From Rhizophlyctis rosea (lineage: Eukaryota; Chytridiomycota; Chytridiomycetes; Rhizophlyctidales; Rhizophlyctidaceae), in assembly GCA_027596075.1 (NCBI GenBank), contig JADGJC010000192.1:7638-71637 (forward strand): DNA of 64,000 nucleotides, given 5' to 3'. Each line of letters starts with the position of its first letter. The first letter of the stretch is position 1. The notes beneath the pieces are model-generated. The model saw nothing but the letters and a program-made list of their open reading frames with translations. It was not told where the DNA came from and made no database searches. Of this stretch, positions 1 through 12,509 are shown piece after piece. Position numbers and translations under genes: made by a program.

Positions 1-3000
1 GCCCAACCCCCAACTCCTCCATCCCCATCATCCCATACCCACTCCTACCACCCTGCACCCTCCCCTCCCCAACCGGCGGCGAAAGCCCCACCACCCTCCC
101 CCCAAACGCCATCCCCCCCGGAACATCAACCACCCCTCCCACACTACCACCGCTCACATCCCCTCCACCACCCGTCGAATCCCCCGGCGAGGGAGTACCC
201 CCCATCCCCATATCCGCTACGTTGAAAACTCCGGAAGGTGCAGAAAGTATAGCTTCAAGACTGCTGATTTGACCGTCGAGGAATCCGACCATTTCCGAAC
301 TGTCTTGTACCATTTTCTGCGTTACCCAATCCCCGTTTCCGTCTTCGCTGCTCGCCACTCCACTCCCCAACCCACCACCGCCGCCACCAGTCATCCCGAC
401 TTCCGGTGACGACTGTGTATCGAATCGCGTAGAACTAGGCGGTGAATACGTCGTCCCCGAACTACTGTGACCACTCACACTTCCCGTCCTCCCATCACCA
501 CCACCTCCGCTGAAAGACCCACCACCACCGCGTTCCGAGCCCCCACTACTGCCCGAGACGTCGTCGTCAGACATGAGGTTACACATCTCAACACCCTTTG
601 CGGAGAGTGTGTGTTCTAGTAGAGCGTAATACCCAGCCGCGTTTTTGCAACCAGCTTGTAACCCCTTCAAAACACTAAAACATTTCAAAATCCCGCGTCT
701 CGATGCGTCGTATTCCGGGTCGCCGCGCGTGGATCGAAGGAGGGTGGAGACGTATACCGTTCCGGCTGCCAACCCGGCGTACGGCACGGAGGGCATGGTG
801 AAGATTGACGCACGCGGAGGTTTAGAGAAGGTTTGCTGCGGCGACGGACTCGACTTCTCCGACCCGGGACTCTCCTGCGGCTCCCACGCCCCAATACCCC
901 CCGGCGGACTATAGGGAACCCTCCCACTCAACTCGTTCGCAATACCCGTAATCGCGCCCGAAATCGGATCAAAACAATGTTCTTCCAACACCGACTCTCG
1001 CTGTTCAGGTGTCAAACCCGACGAAGACTCCTCAACCTCCTCACCCAAATCCAAAAGGAACAAAATACTCTCCGCGGCAACCGTGTCAGGGACACCGAAC
1101 CCGAAACGTCGAACCATCAAAACCAATAACCAGCACATGGCATGTAAGTAATGTGCCATCGTCATACCCGCCACACCAGGTCGTTCGCGTGGCATATGTA
1201 AACGGGGTGGCAAGCTTTCCTTCCATGCATCTAAATCAGCTAAAAACTTCGTTGCGACGAACATGTTGTTTTCTAGTAGGGGGTTGGAAGGTGACGGGCG
1301 GGCGGCGTTGAGGCATTGAGAGACGCGGCCCATGATGTGGCAGAGGGTGACGTGGTAGTAGAAGTCGGAGAGGATGGGGTCTTGTGGGCGATAGGGTATT
1401 TCGACGTCGTAGTCTTCATCGCGGATGGTGACAGGGCGGCCGTATGAGAGGGAGGTTTGGCGCCCGAGGATGTCTGTGTGCGTTTGAGTGTGGGGTGGGT
1501 GGGTGAGTGGCGTTGCGGATTGGGCGCTGGACACGAAAGGTCGAATGACGGAGTGCACTTACAGATGCAGAACCATGTTACCGCCATGGTCTCCTTCGTA
1601 TTTGCCCCAATCTTCTCGTGATCCAGCTCCGACACGTTGTAGTGCAGACCCAGATCAATCGCTCGACTATGTGCATTCGCTGTTGATTTATGAAAATAGA
1701 GGGACATTAGCTCAACTGCTTTCAACACCACGCCACAACAGGGGAAAGAGCTTGACTAACAGGTCCCCCCCACCCCACCACCTCCCGCCTCAACCCCACC
1801 CATATGCACACAAAAAACCAAGAAAAACTCACCAATCCAAAGACTCGCCCTACTGCTCTTCCCCAACCTCAAATCCTCACAAACAGCAATCAAAAGCAAC
1901 CCCTGCACAACCTCCAACCTCGTCGTCTCAAACAACCGATAATACAACCCTTTAGCCCTATCCAACAACTTCACCGCAAACGCCTCCTTATCCTCAACCC
2001 CAAATGGCTTCAACTCCCCCTCCGTACTACTCATAACCGCCAGCGCCAGAAAAGCACTCAACCGCATATTCAACGGCTCGTCATGCAACTTATGGAACGA
2101 GCTCATGAAGTCGGTGCGGTTGAAGATTGGAAGGAAGGGATGGATATGGGTGAAGTGGTGGTTGATGAGGTGGAAGGCTAGTTCGAGAGAACAGGGGAGG
2201 AAGTCGGAGGGGGGCACGATGTTTGAGGAGGTGTTTAGGAGGGTTATTTTGCGGTCGGAGAGGGTGACGTTTTTTATGCGTTTTGTGATGTAGTCGAGGT
2301 CTTTGGAGATGTCGAAGCCGCAGACTACGGTGCGGCCGTAGAAGATGAAGGGGTGTTCGGGGGCGTTGGTGAAGTTTACTGTTGTTGGTGGGGGAGGGGT
2401 GAGTTATGTGTTTGGGTTGAAGAACGTGTGTTGCTAACATAGCCCTCCCGTCTTCTCCCTAACTCCTTCACTTGCCGCTCGCAACTTCAGACCCACTTTG
2501 AGCGCCATATCTCTTGATGATGACTCTTAAACACCCGGACCCATCCACCACAGTCGTCTTCCCACACCACCCATCACCCATCCGCAATCCACTCTCCCAC
2601 CCCATCGAATCAAGCACACCACGTACATGCAAGAAACTTCAACTCATTCCTCGCACCCCACTGATACGTTGCCAAATCCATCAGCGGATCTGCAGCAGTC
2701 CCGTTTTCCAACGCAGGAAGTGCGGGTATACTGGGATTGACATTGTTCGAAGACATTCCAAGATATCCTTGCACAGGATTTGAGGGCGTTGACCATCTGT
2801 CAGAAGAGCTATTGAACATGTTAGCAACTGGAGGATTGATCAAACCCTTTTCCCACGCTTCCTAAACCAAAGACCCAACCCAGCCCCCAAAGCCATCACC
2901 ATCCTACCCAATTCCGCCCAAGCCAGCCAGCTCCAGCCAGAGCAGCTCAAGACATGATTGATATTAGATAAGATTCAGCCCGATGCAACCGAGTCAGGCC

Positions 3001-3547
3001 GAGATGAAGCGTCCTCCTCCTCCTCCTTTCCTTCCCCACACCCATCTCCACCAAAATCCAACTTCCGACCCCGCCACACAGCACCCCAATTCTTTCCTCC
3101 TCTCCACCGCATCCAACCCGTGCCCACCCGCCCATCGGCCCGCCCGCCCGCCCGCCCACCCACCCACTTCCTGCAACGACGATAACTCACGAAGCAAAAG
3201 TCAAATTCGGAAAATCAATGGATGGCTGGTCTTGTTGAGACTCGGTAGAAATCATATCGGTCAACATTGGAATTCCCATATCCTTCCGTGGCGGCCCTCT
3301 TCTTCTAGATGTTGTTGTAAATGAACATACGTAGCCAGCTTCTGTGCAGCGAGGGCAGGGTGACTGTCCAGAGCATTTTACTCGCCGGGTTCGACAAGCT
3401 ATTTGAGAGTGCAAGTTTAGGCATATACGTGAAGCTTGAAGGTCGAGCTTCGCACAGGTACATACGGTCGCAAGCCCGGGTCACTTTCGTTGCTTTGTTG
3501 CGAGACCTGGCCGTTGATTTGTGAGGGTCCATCGTTGGAGCTTCCAT
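1..3547 (-). CDS. Zn2Cys6 transcription factor with fungal-specific middle domain (3' end outside window)
   Basis: Fungus-specific DNA-binding regulator; target genes unknown. Inferred exons: 3547-3466, 3398-3191, 2808-2627, 2378-1833, 1718-1563 and 1473 to beyond base 1, with matching phases and GTATGT, GTGAGT, GTACGT, GTGAGT and GTAAGT donors; the second intron has a GCTAAC branch site. That gives at least 882 residues. The binuclear cluster is split by intron 1: ACDP joins CRTRRVKCSGQSPCPRC, followed by a basic linker (SRRRGPPRK). The fungal_trans (PF04082) region begins with LINHHFTHIHPFLPIFNR and continues through IDLGLHYN, GRPVTIRDED and YYHVTLCHIMGRVS. The C-terminal tail is Gly/Ser-rich and still open at base 1. 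The cluster and middle domain are seen directly. The start at 3547 is the first ATG in frame with the cluster. Confidence 0.88.
3138..3167. repeat. CCCG/CCCA microsatellite
   Basis: Five to seven tandem 4-bp units (CCCG shading into CCCA). It lies inside the second intron of the Zn2Cys6 gene, so it does not affect the protein model. Confidence 0.8.
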
Positions 3548-3599
3548 TTTGTCAGTCGGTTGCTGTGTGTATGGATCGTCGTGTGAATGGGGGGCTGTA

Positions 3600-6500
3600 G
3601 AAGAGGAATTGCAACGGTGAGAAGTGATTCAAGCTGTGGTGAAGAACCGCAGTGCGTGGGAAGATTGGGGGTGGTGGCGGGGAATGTGAGACTTTAGATG
3701 CCGGTGGACTTTGAGGATAGAGGTATATGCGTGGGAAGGGAAGGGGTGCAGGAGAATGGACAGTCCATAGATAGTGCAGTCAGTCATGAGCCAGGGGTCT
3801 AGGGCTTAATTTGATGAAGGGGGAATGCAGCCTATTGGACGATGAGAAATGCGGAAATGGGTTTCTCCACCTGAATGATGATAATACCGGGGTAGTGGGT
3901 ATATGGGTCCGATGCATCCGATAATATGGATCATTGTGCACGCGCTGGCCTTTGTCATCAAAAATAGACACTACCAGCCACTGCTATCAATGTTATGGTG
4001 ACTGGGCCACTCACATTTTGCGGAGCCCGATTGGCGTTATGACTGCGCCCACCGGGTGGCGATCAATGAATCGTTGACTTCCACGTTGACGCGTACAACG
4101 GTACAAGAGCCAGGGGGCCAAGGCTCGGACGGACGGAGGTTCCGGTTCCACGCAGGACACTCTCCGCTTTGCTCTGCAGGACCTTCACCTGTCATTTTGT
4201 CGCTTTTTCCGTCCAGGCCCATCCCATCTTCCCATTCCCTTCGTCATGGTATGAAGCATTTCCGTGCAGTTCTGTACCTACTTTTGAAGGGACTCGATGA
4301 GCATCATGATACACGTCTCCACGCAAAGTCGGACTAGCAAAACTGGTAAGCTTTGTGAGTTACATAGATAGGTAGGGTGATGCCCATCCACTTCTTTGAA
4401 AGGCGTTGACGACTTTGAGTAGCCTTCGCCGGAAGAATTCATCTCGGGTTGGATATATCACTCATTGATTATTACAACATTGCTCCCAAATTTCTTTGTC
4501 ATAGGATGTAACTGACTACTGTCCGACATCGTTGGTCATATTGATAGGGAAAGAAACACAATGCAAATTCACGATGCTGTTTTGTGTTGTTTGTGGAGGC
4601 GCAAGTGGCGAAACAATCTTTTTTGTGACTACCGGTAGCAACTGAAAAACATTCCAAGGCGGGAAGGCGAAAGTACGACTTGAATGATTTATGGGTTTCC
4701 GATCCTCGCTGGCTGTACATAACCCGACTTACTTCATTTGACTCAATTCGCGATCTTTTTTTGTTATTCGGAAGGACTCTCCTCACACACTTCATCAAAT
4801 GACTAATACCTTCCTTGGACGATGGATAGAGTCGAGATGAGAACGCAAGAATGCTCCAATCTACTCTCACTCCAGTTGTGAACTTGTACAGCAGCTGGTC
4901 TAAACGCCCATAGACAACAAAAACACCTGAATTGAGTGAAACAATCCGCCAACCCTAAGCGCTTTTGCTCGTGGTGCACAGCAGTTTCAAATGGGCACAG
5001 GACACTCTTTTTTCGTTGACATTACTGATTTTGCCGGCCTTCCCACTGAATACTCATGGGTGACTTGGGTGCAAAAAGGATGGGGCATCTACAACATGAT
5101 CATTGGGTTGCGTAAGTGGACTTGGTTGGCATTGACCTAAGTGAGGTAAGAGACTCTACGTTGCCAGTACTCGGTGCAGCAGACTCCGATTGCAATGCCA
5201 TCGTCTCCAAACGATCTCGATTTGTGTATTTCCACAAGTCGTTGTTTTTGAGTTTTTTGTGGATTCCCTGCCGTACTATGTGGGGAAGTATCTTCCTCAT
5301 TGATCATACAAAAAGAAACACCGCGCTAACTCAAACGAGCGGTCTTCATCGTTGTGCACGGTCTGGAAGAAGACCTTTAATCAGCAAATACTGCACATGC
5401 ACATATGGGGATGGTCATCATCTACCATCGCCGGCATACACAGTCTCTATCCTCATCTTCACGATAAGGCCAAAATGGTGTTGACTGGCGAGGCAAGCTG
5501 GAAGTCAATCTACAAAAACCTCACAAAGTGTAGATGGACCACATAGATTTTACGACCAATAACCATCCGTACAGCGATTCGCGTGAAACCACACCCTTTT
5601 TTTGCCCAGTCTTCGTTCTAAGAAAGTTGATACACTCAGCACTGACCACCAACCCAGGAGGGTCTCCGTTTGGTTAGTCATGATGTCGAACTAGACCCTC
5701 ACTCCGAGTGCTCCATGCGGGTGGAGTTAATGATCCGATGAAGCAATTGGTGCATGGCGAAGTCTTCTTTTTGGACGGTCTTTTGTCGCTTGGTGGAATG
5801 TGCTATCACTGCTATCTGCACTCCAATGGGCGAGGTTCGGTATAGCTTGTGGAAAGAGCCTCGAATTGTCAGTAAACTCACTGGTAGCCTGACGATCTTG
5901 GATGCTATCATCGCATGGTGCTGAATCTCTTTACAGAGCTTGTAATCGTGTGAATGCATCAAACCATGCAAATATATAAACAAACCTTTCTGTTGATGTG
6001 GTGCCGTTCAGATGATGGAAAATGGGAGTGGGAGAGACCATCGCAGGAAAGACAGCAGCGAACGGTGTTGGCACCTGTGGTCATATTGCATTCTGAGCCG
6101 TGACCAGCACTCATTCAACGGACTTAGACCCAACCCGCATGGTCGCTTGACAGTCATCTTTCATATCTTCTGGTCGTAGTATCACTCCAGAGGGTGGCAA
6201 TGTGATGCAAGCTCATCCATGAGAGATGTAAGATCGATTGACGAAGGCAGTAGTGGTATGTCCAAAAATCCTCTGCTGAGCCCAACGCTAACAGGTTCTG
6301 CCGGGTCATTGCCTTCATTTAAGTCAATGGAGCAATGACTCGGGTCCCCATCCGGTGTTGCGCATTAATTTCCGGCAATTGTTTCAAATGTCTAAAACAG
6401 AGTCTTCTGTGGCATTCTGCCTTGGGGCGGGATCAAACCTTCCCGCCGGTGTAACCAGAGAGCAATGTCAGTTCATACAATCAAACGAAAAAAATGAACA

Positions 6501-9500
6501 TAACGTGAACAGGTGAAAGAATATGTTGGAGCTGCACCATGAGTGCATCCCCTGGGTGGTGATAACCGATTATCATGACTAGAACATGCCTTTTGATATG
6601 AAGGTATATGAGACGCCGGTCCAGAGTTTGAGGTAGCATTGTTGGTCCAGAATACTCAGAATAACCAAATATTTGAGGCAAGGAGGAAAAATCAGTTCAC
6701 AATTAAATGCTGTGACCACCACATGCGAGTCTCATCATCTGCAAATCTCTACCGTTTGTTTTTTTCAACCTGCTTACTCGCTTTCTTGAATATATCACAT
6801 TACTTGCACTAAGTCGATAGCGTGATGGAAATTTGACGAAAGGAGGCGTAAATGAAGACAAACGCCCTGCGTTATCTACTTCACATGTCCCATTCGATAA
6901 TTCCTGGGATGACAAAGAGTACTTTCCCGAGACATCGCCCTTTTTTTCTACTGCTACTCCTCGGCAGTAGATTTACTGACGACGCAAAAAGAGTAACTCA
7001 CTTGCTCAAAACACAAAAACTCAGTAAGCTTCTACAAAAGCCCATCTGGAGTGCTTTTTCTCCGGGCGACATTGTTGACCGTCGACACTCTCCAATACAT
7101 TGGAGGGAATGGCTCGGAGTAGTTAGATGGATCACAAAAAGAAATCAGGTCCAATCCCTGTTCAATAGCTGCGATTTACGTTTTCAGAACGAGTTGGTGC
7201 GCATCGACAAGTATGACTGATGTCTGTTTTGGAATTTATTGGCTATTGATCTACATACCGTCATAACCAAAACATCGCAAACAGCGATCTTCCCGCTTCC
7301 TCAACATCATTCGACTGGTTTCGCCGTCAGCATCGGTCAAATAGCACCAGTACGAAACGAGGTCGAACACTTGAGTGGCAAAATGCGACGCATCTGGACC
7401 CTGAAAGAACCGTTAGTCTGCCCTTCCGTTCCGCATCTCCTCCCCGCCTCATTCAGAGACTTGACAGTAACCATATCCACATAACATGTAAGCAGAAGCT
7501 TTGAGCTCGAGGCTCAGGTGTCACTCTTTAGTACCCTTCACTGATTCGTCGATATTTGGCCTGCCGAAAAACAAAGCATGGCCCAGTTGGTCGTCTATAA
7601 ACACATGGAGGTCCAACCGCGGGTGTAAGCTAATCCTTGACATTGCTTCCACGGCGCACTATATTGGAATGAGAAAGCATTGATAAGTCAGCCCAACTGG
7701 CATCAACCGGGCATCACCGCTTCATACTTCATGGCAAAAATGTGAATGCTACTACGGACGAATGTATCTGACGATGTCTTCCCAATTCGTCATGCTGCTT
7801 TGAAGCACTGCCCTTGCATTTTTTTTCTATTGAAAATTGGGGATGTTAGCAGGATCCTGGTAATCGCTGAGTGAATATGAAGACACAAGTCAGGATGATG
7901 CTACTAGTAGCCTATAATGCTACTATGCATACAGCATACATCTTGCCTGCTCTTCGCACCTCAAAAAGGGTGAAAAACAAACGAATACAGCACACAAAAC
8001 ATGTCCATCGCACACAAGTGACGCAGCGTTGCACCTTTGGGGGCACGAGGGGAGCTCCTTCACCATCTTCGGCATAGGCCCTAACCACAGACTTCGATGC
8101 TGCTCGTCATAGTATCCGGACACATGGGCGGCCAGTGCGGCCAACCCAAACATCAAAATTTGTAAACTCAGGGAGTCATACAAATGACGAATGCACGGCA
8201 TGTCTGGGGCCACATATTCAGTAGTTTTCAGTGCGTTCTCCCCGCAACGAACGTCCTCTTCTTTGTCTGTTCCACGCAAGTCCAACGGCTTTCCTTTCCC
8301 GTCAAGTCCGTAATTTTACTGATGGGCAAATTCCTCTAATCACCTTACTTCACAAAGCAGCTGTGGGATAGTGTTGATTTCAATGGAATGCTGTATCTGT
8401 TCTTCTGTCCAGAACACGCATTTCATATGTGGTGGCAAAGTCGAATTCTTTTCCCCCCAGGCCCTGCACTTCAATGCGCATAGACTGCCGGGCACGTAAA
8501 TGCCGGGCACGTAAATGTGCCGGGCACGTAAATGCGCATAGACTGCGTAGCGACCGAGCATGAACAAATGACGTTCTTGCGGGTTGACTTACGCGTGAAT
8601 TGTTCTTCCTTGCACCTCCTTCAGTATGCGGGTTGCGACGGAATCAACTCCCTGCAGTTGGAAGAAAGGGGCCAAGAAATACTTATCTTGAGCTGATGAG
8701 CCCAACACCATGCAATTCTTGCTCAGACAGAAATCCTCCTCCAACACGAGGAACGAAATACCTTGGCAGAAGTATGGCCATAACTGCCAACAACGTGATT
8801 GTAACTATTATACTACATCATCACGTGCCATCCTTTGCAGGTGTCGTTTGCCCCGACCCGACTAGGGTTTGGGAACAGGACTGAAGGTCAATTTACCAGT
8901 GACAGTCTCCTCTTGCCAGCTTCAAACCTTTTGAGCACAAAAATCTTCGCCTGCTGACACTTAACTCAGTTACAGCGGCGGGCGCTCTTGTGATGGCCTC
9001 ATCAACAATCCATCTGTCTCCATTGCCAATTGAATCTTCATTCAGAACATTCATCCGGACTAACTAGTATATGTTCAAAGCTCGCTCAATCCACACGCTT
9101 TGTATATTGGTCTGTCTTGAGGGTAATGCCCGAAGCAATACTGACATTCGAAGTGATAAATTATCAAGAGGAGACGACCAAAATTCAAGCATCATGGGCT
9201 TCGCCCACCATCCAATCATATTTGCAAAGAGTGTCCCTCAGAGACCGCAAGTTTGAGTTTTTCTCGGTGAATCCACTTCCGCTTGAGTCTGCTTTTTCAT
9301 AGGAGATGCTTTTGTTGAAGCAAAACCCACCATATCCCAGCACGCGCAATGTACGCCCAGGCAAACTTCCCAACCGGTCACTCCTACATCATCGACACCG
9401 CTCAGCATTGAATATGAAGAATTCATTTTTTTGGGGCAGCACAAACAGGCTGTCGAATCCAAACTCCATTTTTGTAGCACCTTTCATGATTTTTTGCCTG

Positions 9501-11440
9501 AGGGGAAGTACTTTGCCGATGATAATTGCATCGAATGGTAGTCTCAAGACGATGTTTTTCCTCTTGAGTGGGTTCAACGTAGACCCAGCCGCCGCTGCGG
9601 GCGCAAAAGAGATGAACCATTCAGTCTATCATGTACAGCCGCTACCTGAGGTGGCATTGACTGCATTGGGCCTGCTGAGACTTAAGGCCATATTATTGAC
9701 CAGTGCCATGGATCACTGCACCCCCACCGAGCAACTGGTAGACTAGATGGCACAGTTCTTCTTCGTCACCATACTTCAGGAATCAGGTTTTGATTGGCCG
9801 TCGCTTTCGGATTGAAGGCATGCTTGACGCAAAGTTGAGGGTTTACCGGACCGAGTGTAGTGAGTGTTTCGAGCTTTCTGGCCAATGCTGTTCATCTTTT
9901 TCCTCTTTCCCATCATTCATCACGGCCCGGCGGTACGGCAGTGATGGCAAACTATTTTGCTTTGGTGACAAGGTAATCTGGTACTACAGGCGCTATTGAT
10001 GTTGGCTTGACAGAACACAACTGCCATATGCAACACAGATAACATGCATCCAACCTTCATTCAGAAATGGGCATCAACATCACACCACGACAAAGTGGGT
10101 TGTGGCGCATGCGACGCGTTTCGACCCTTTAGAAAAAGACACCCTGAAATACCTTGAGCTACCGGCACCTAATGGGAGCGATAAACCGACCCCCATCACC
10201 ATTGCACCACCACATGTATAACCGTTCGTTACGACGTGCATGCTCAAAAAGTAGCTGGGAAGCATCCTTCAGAGAGTCCAATGCTCAATCATATCTTTTT
10301 TGAGAATCTTGGAAAGTCATCGCAAAATGTCTTTACAATTGCTCGGGCAGTCTGATCTCTCTATCGTGATGTAAGCTTTTGTAATTGCTGTTGAAGACAT
10401 CAATGCCTTATTTTGCCTACATTTCCTTCATACTGGACTTTAGCCTTGTCAAACTTCGTCCGCCACTGCCAGCAACCTGATTTGCAAAGCCGGAAGGCAA
10501 AAAAACAATCAAAATAGAATCGAAGGAACTCGGCAACATGTTCAAAGTGTTCAAGTCAAGCAGGATACTCAGTTTTCTGTTGCATGACATAACGTTTACT
10601 AACTTCTCCTTATTGTCTGAGCAAGTCGATGGACTTTGTTCGTCATCACTTTGCCAGCATCCTGCTCCTATCGTTGTGTCCATCAATGGTATGTGAGTGC
10701 CGGTAGCCCAAGGCCAGATGAAGGAACTGACGAAGGAAAAACTATTCGCAATCGACCCGCACATATCAGGTGCAATGTTTGAAAGCTCTGCCAGGTGCCC
10801 TTCTCTGCCCCAATGATGATCTTTTGTTTGGTAAGCCGTGGCTCGCAGAGCTGATGCACGCAAGATTCGCCGGACTACATTGTTTGGTTTTGTTTACCAC
10901 ACTCGAAGGAAAGGAAGCGAAGAAGAAACGGCATTAATCAGGTCACCAAAAATGCGTGAGAAAATACCAGAAGGCATCTCATATGACGATGAACCGCATG
11001 CTGGCATCACAGAGCCTCTGTCGGACGCAAAGGATTGAACATATTGCATTTGCCTGTCGCAACTCGACAGTGAATAGTATTGGAAAAGAGATAAAAGACA
11101 TCATTTGTACGGAAGCAATGTCATACAGTTTTTTCCGTGACTGCCATAAACAAAAAAAACGTCAAATCACCAAGACAATGGATGATGGATCAGAGTGGAA
11201 ACAGCTCATACATGCATTTGCCACCTGAAAGCTCAACCACGTAACAGTACATCGGAAATTTCTGCTCCGAAACCGGTTATCCGGCAACATGCTAAAGCAA
11301 TGACATGGATAAATTTCCATCCGGGAACCAGCTGATATTTACCCACACTGCAAAAAGGAAGGCAATTCAGAGGAAACGAAGAAGCACGGGCCATGCAGTG
11401 AGCACGACGCCATACGTCGACGGCGTACAGGGTGCCAATG
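3600..11440. other. Gene-poor stretch, no convincing gene
   Basis: Only short scattered open frames (at most about 150 codons) with no recognisable domain, no phase-consistent exon chain and no RNA gene that I can see. The only structured element noticed is the short tandem repeat near 8.5 kb. Decayed mobile-element sequence is possible, but I could not pair any part with another part of the window. Confidence 0.5.
8475..8546. repeat. Short tandem repeat with flanking direct repeats
   Basis: Three copies of a unit of about 15-17 bp (GCCGGGCACGTAAAT core) lie side by side. Both ends carry the same 14-base string TGCGCATAGACTGC (8475-8488 and 8533-8546). The outer repeats frame the inner array, suggesting a slippage or duplication product. 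No gene is nearby. Confidence 0.75.
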
Positions 11441-11458
11441 CAAGCTGTTGATGACTAT

Positions 11459-12329
11459 CTACCTCCTAACCCTCCGAATTCCCACCAAATCCACATTACT
11501 ATACAAACAATAATTCCGCCACTTATTTGGCTTAACATGACTGTACTCTAACTCAAAGTTTGTCGGCTTCAAGTCAAATTCCCTAAATGCCTCCAACAAC
11601 TCTTTTTCCTCTCGCTTTAAAAAGCCAATCAAAAGTTTTGGCATACTGGAGGACGGGAGGAGGAGACGGCAAATGTGCATGACGGCGGCATGGAGGACGG
11701 AGAGGGGGATGTAGAAGAAGGGTGGGTCGAAGATTAGGAGGGAGCATGTTGGCGGTGGGGGTATTTGTGGTGCGGGTGTAGTGGTGCTGGAGCTGGCGGT
11801 GATGGGTGCTTGTGGTAAGGCAGAAGTGAAGTTGGCGGGAGTGAGGTCTTCTGGTCGTCTTAGATCAAAGTATTGGAAGAGGGGCAGGTAGGCGAAGCGG
11901 GTGTCGATGTCCAGTAATGGCATTTCGAGAGTGGAATTGGTATGGGCGATAGCTAGTTGGTGGAATGCCTGTGACGGTTCAGGGTGAGCCAAAAGATATG
12001 CACAATATCATGCACAACATTCTTGCTAAGGGTCTTACCTCCGCTAGCGAAGGAACACATAAACAACAACATCCTTTCTCATTCGCCCCATTTCCGTTTG
12101 CATTGGTTTCTTCTTCCAAGTTGACGGGACCACAAACACCTTCCACCGCCCTCTGCAAACCCTCCACAGTCTTCCGCGTCCAGAAGTATTGCTCCAAATC
12201 ACGGCGCTCGACAAAACCCTCAGCGAACATATTACGTGAACCCCGAAGGCGGATATGGGGCTCTGCTGCTGGTGTTGGGGGTCTGTTCCGGGGTTTCCGG
12301 GTATTCTGATTCGCGGATCGTTTCGGCAT
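11459..12329 (-). CDS. EFM5: Efm5/EEF1AKMT1-like lysine methyltransferase (N6-adenineMlase family, PF10237)
   Basis: Family role: Efm5 and human EEF1AKMT1 methylate a lysine of translation elongation factor EF1A in the cytosol, using S-adenosylmethionine. Two exons, 12329-12039 and 11968-11459, joined in phase 0 by a 70-nt intron (GTAAGA...CACAG), give 266 residues, slightly longer than the human protein of about 214. Family landmarks are in order: LEQYFWTRKTVEGL, CCCLCVPSLAE, DTRFAYLPLFQYFDLRRPE, the catalytic DPPF near residues 178-181, and a WRNYCLYSNVDL C-terminus matching the family's NEFRCYVNYDSG end. A Ser/Thr/Pro insertion sits just before DPPF. An overlapping frame with an ATG at 12477 makes the start uncertain. 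ZCCHC4 shares the DPPF fold, but its zinc fingers are absent. Confidence 0.7.
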
Positions 12330-12509
12330 CGTTACCCTGAGTGCTTGTCACAATAATTGTTGATTGTTGGGGGAACAGATTTGTTTTTGTTTCGATAGGC
12401 CAGATCTTTGCGATACATTCATCAGCTTTTGTACGATTTTCTTCGGTTTGGATTTTGGCCCGTGGTGGAGAAGCCACCCAACCTCAGGGTGCAGTCTCTT
12501 TTGAAACGC

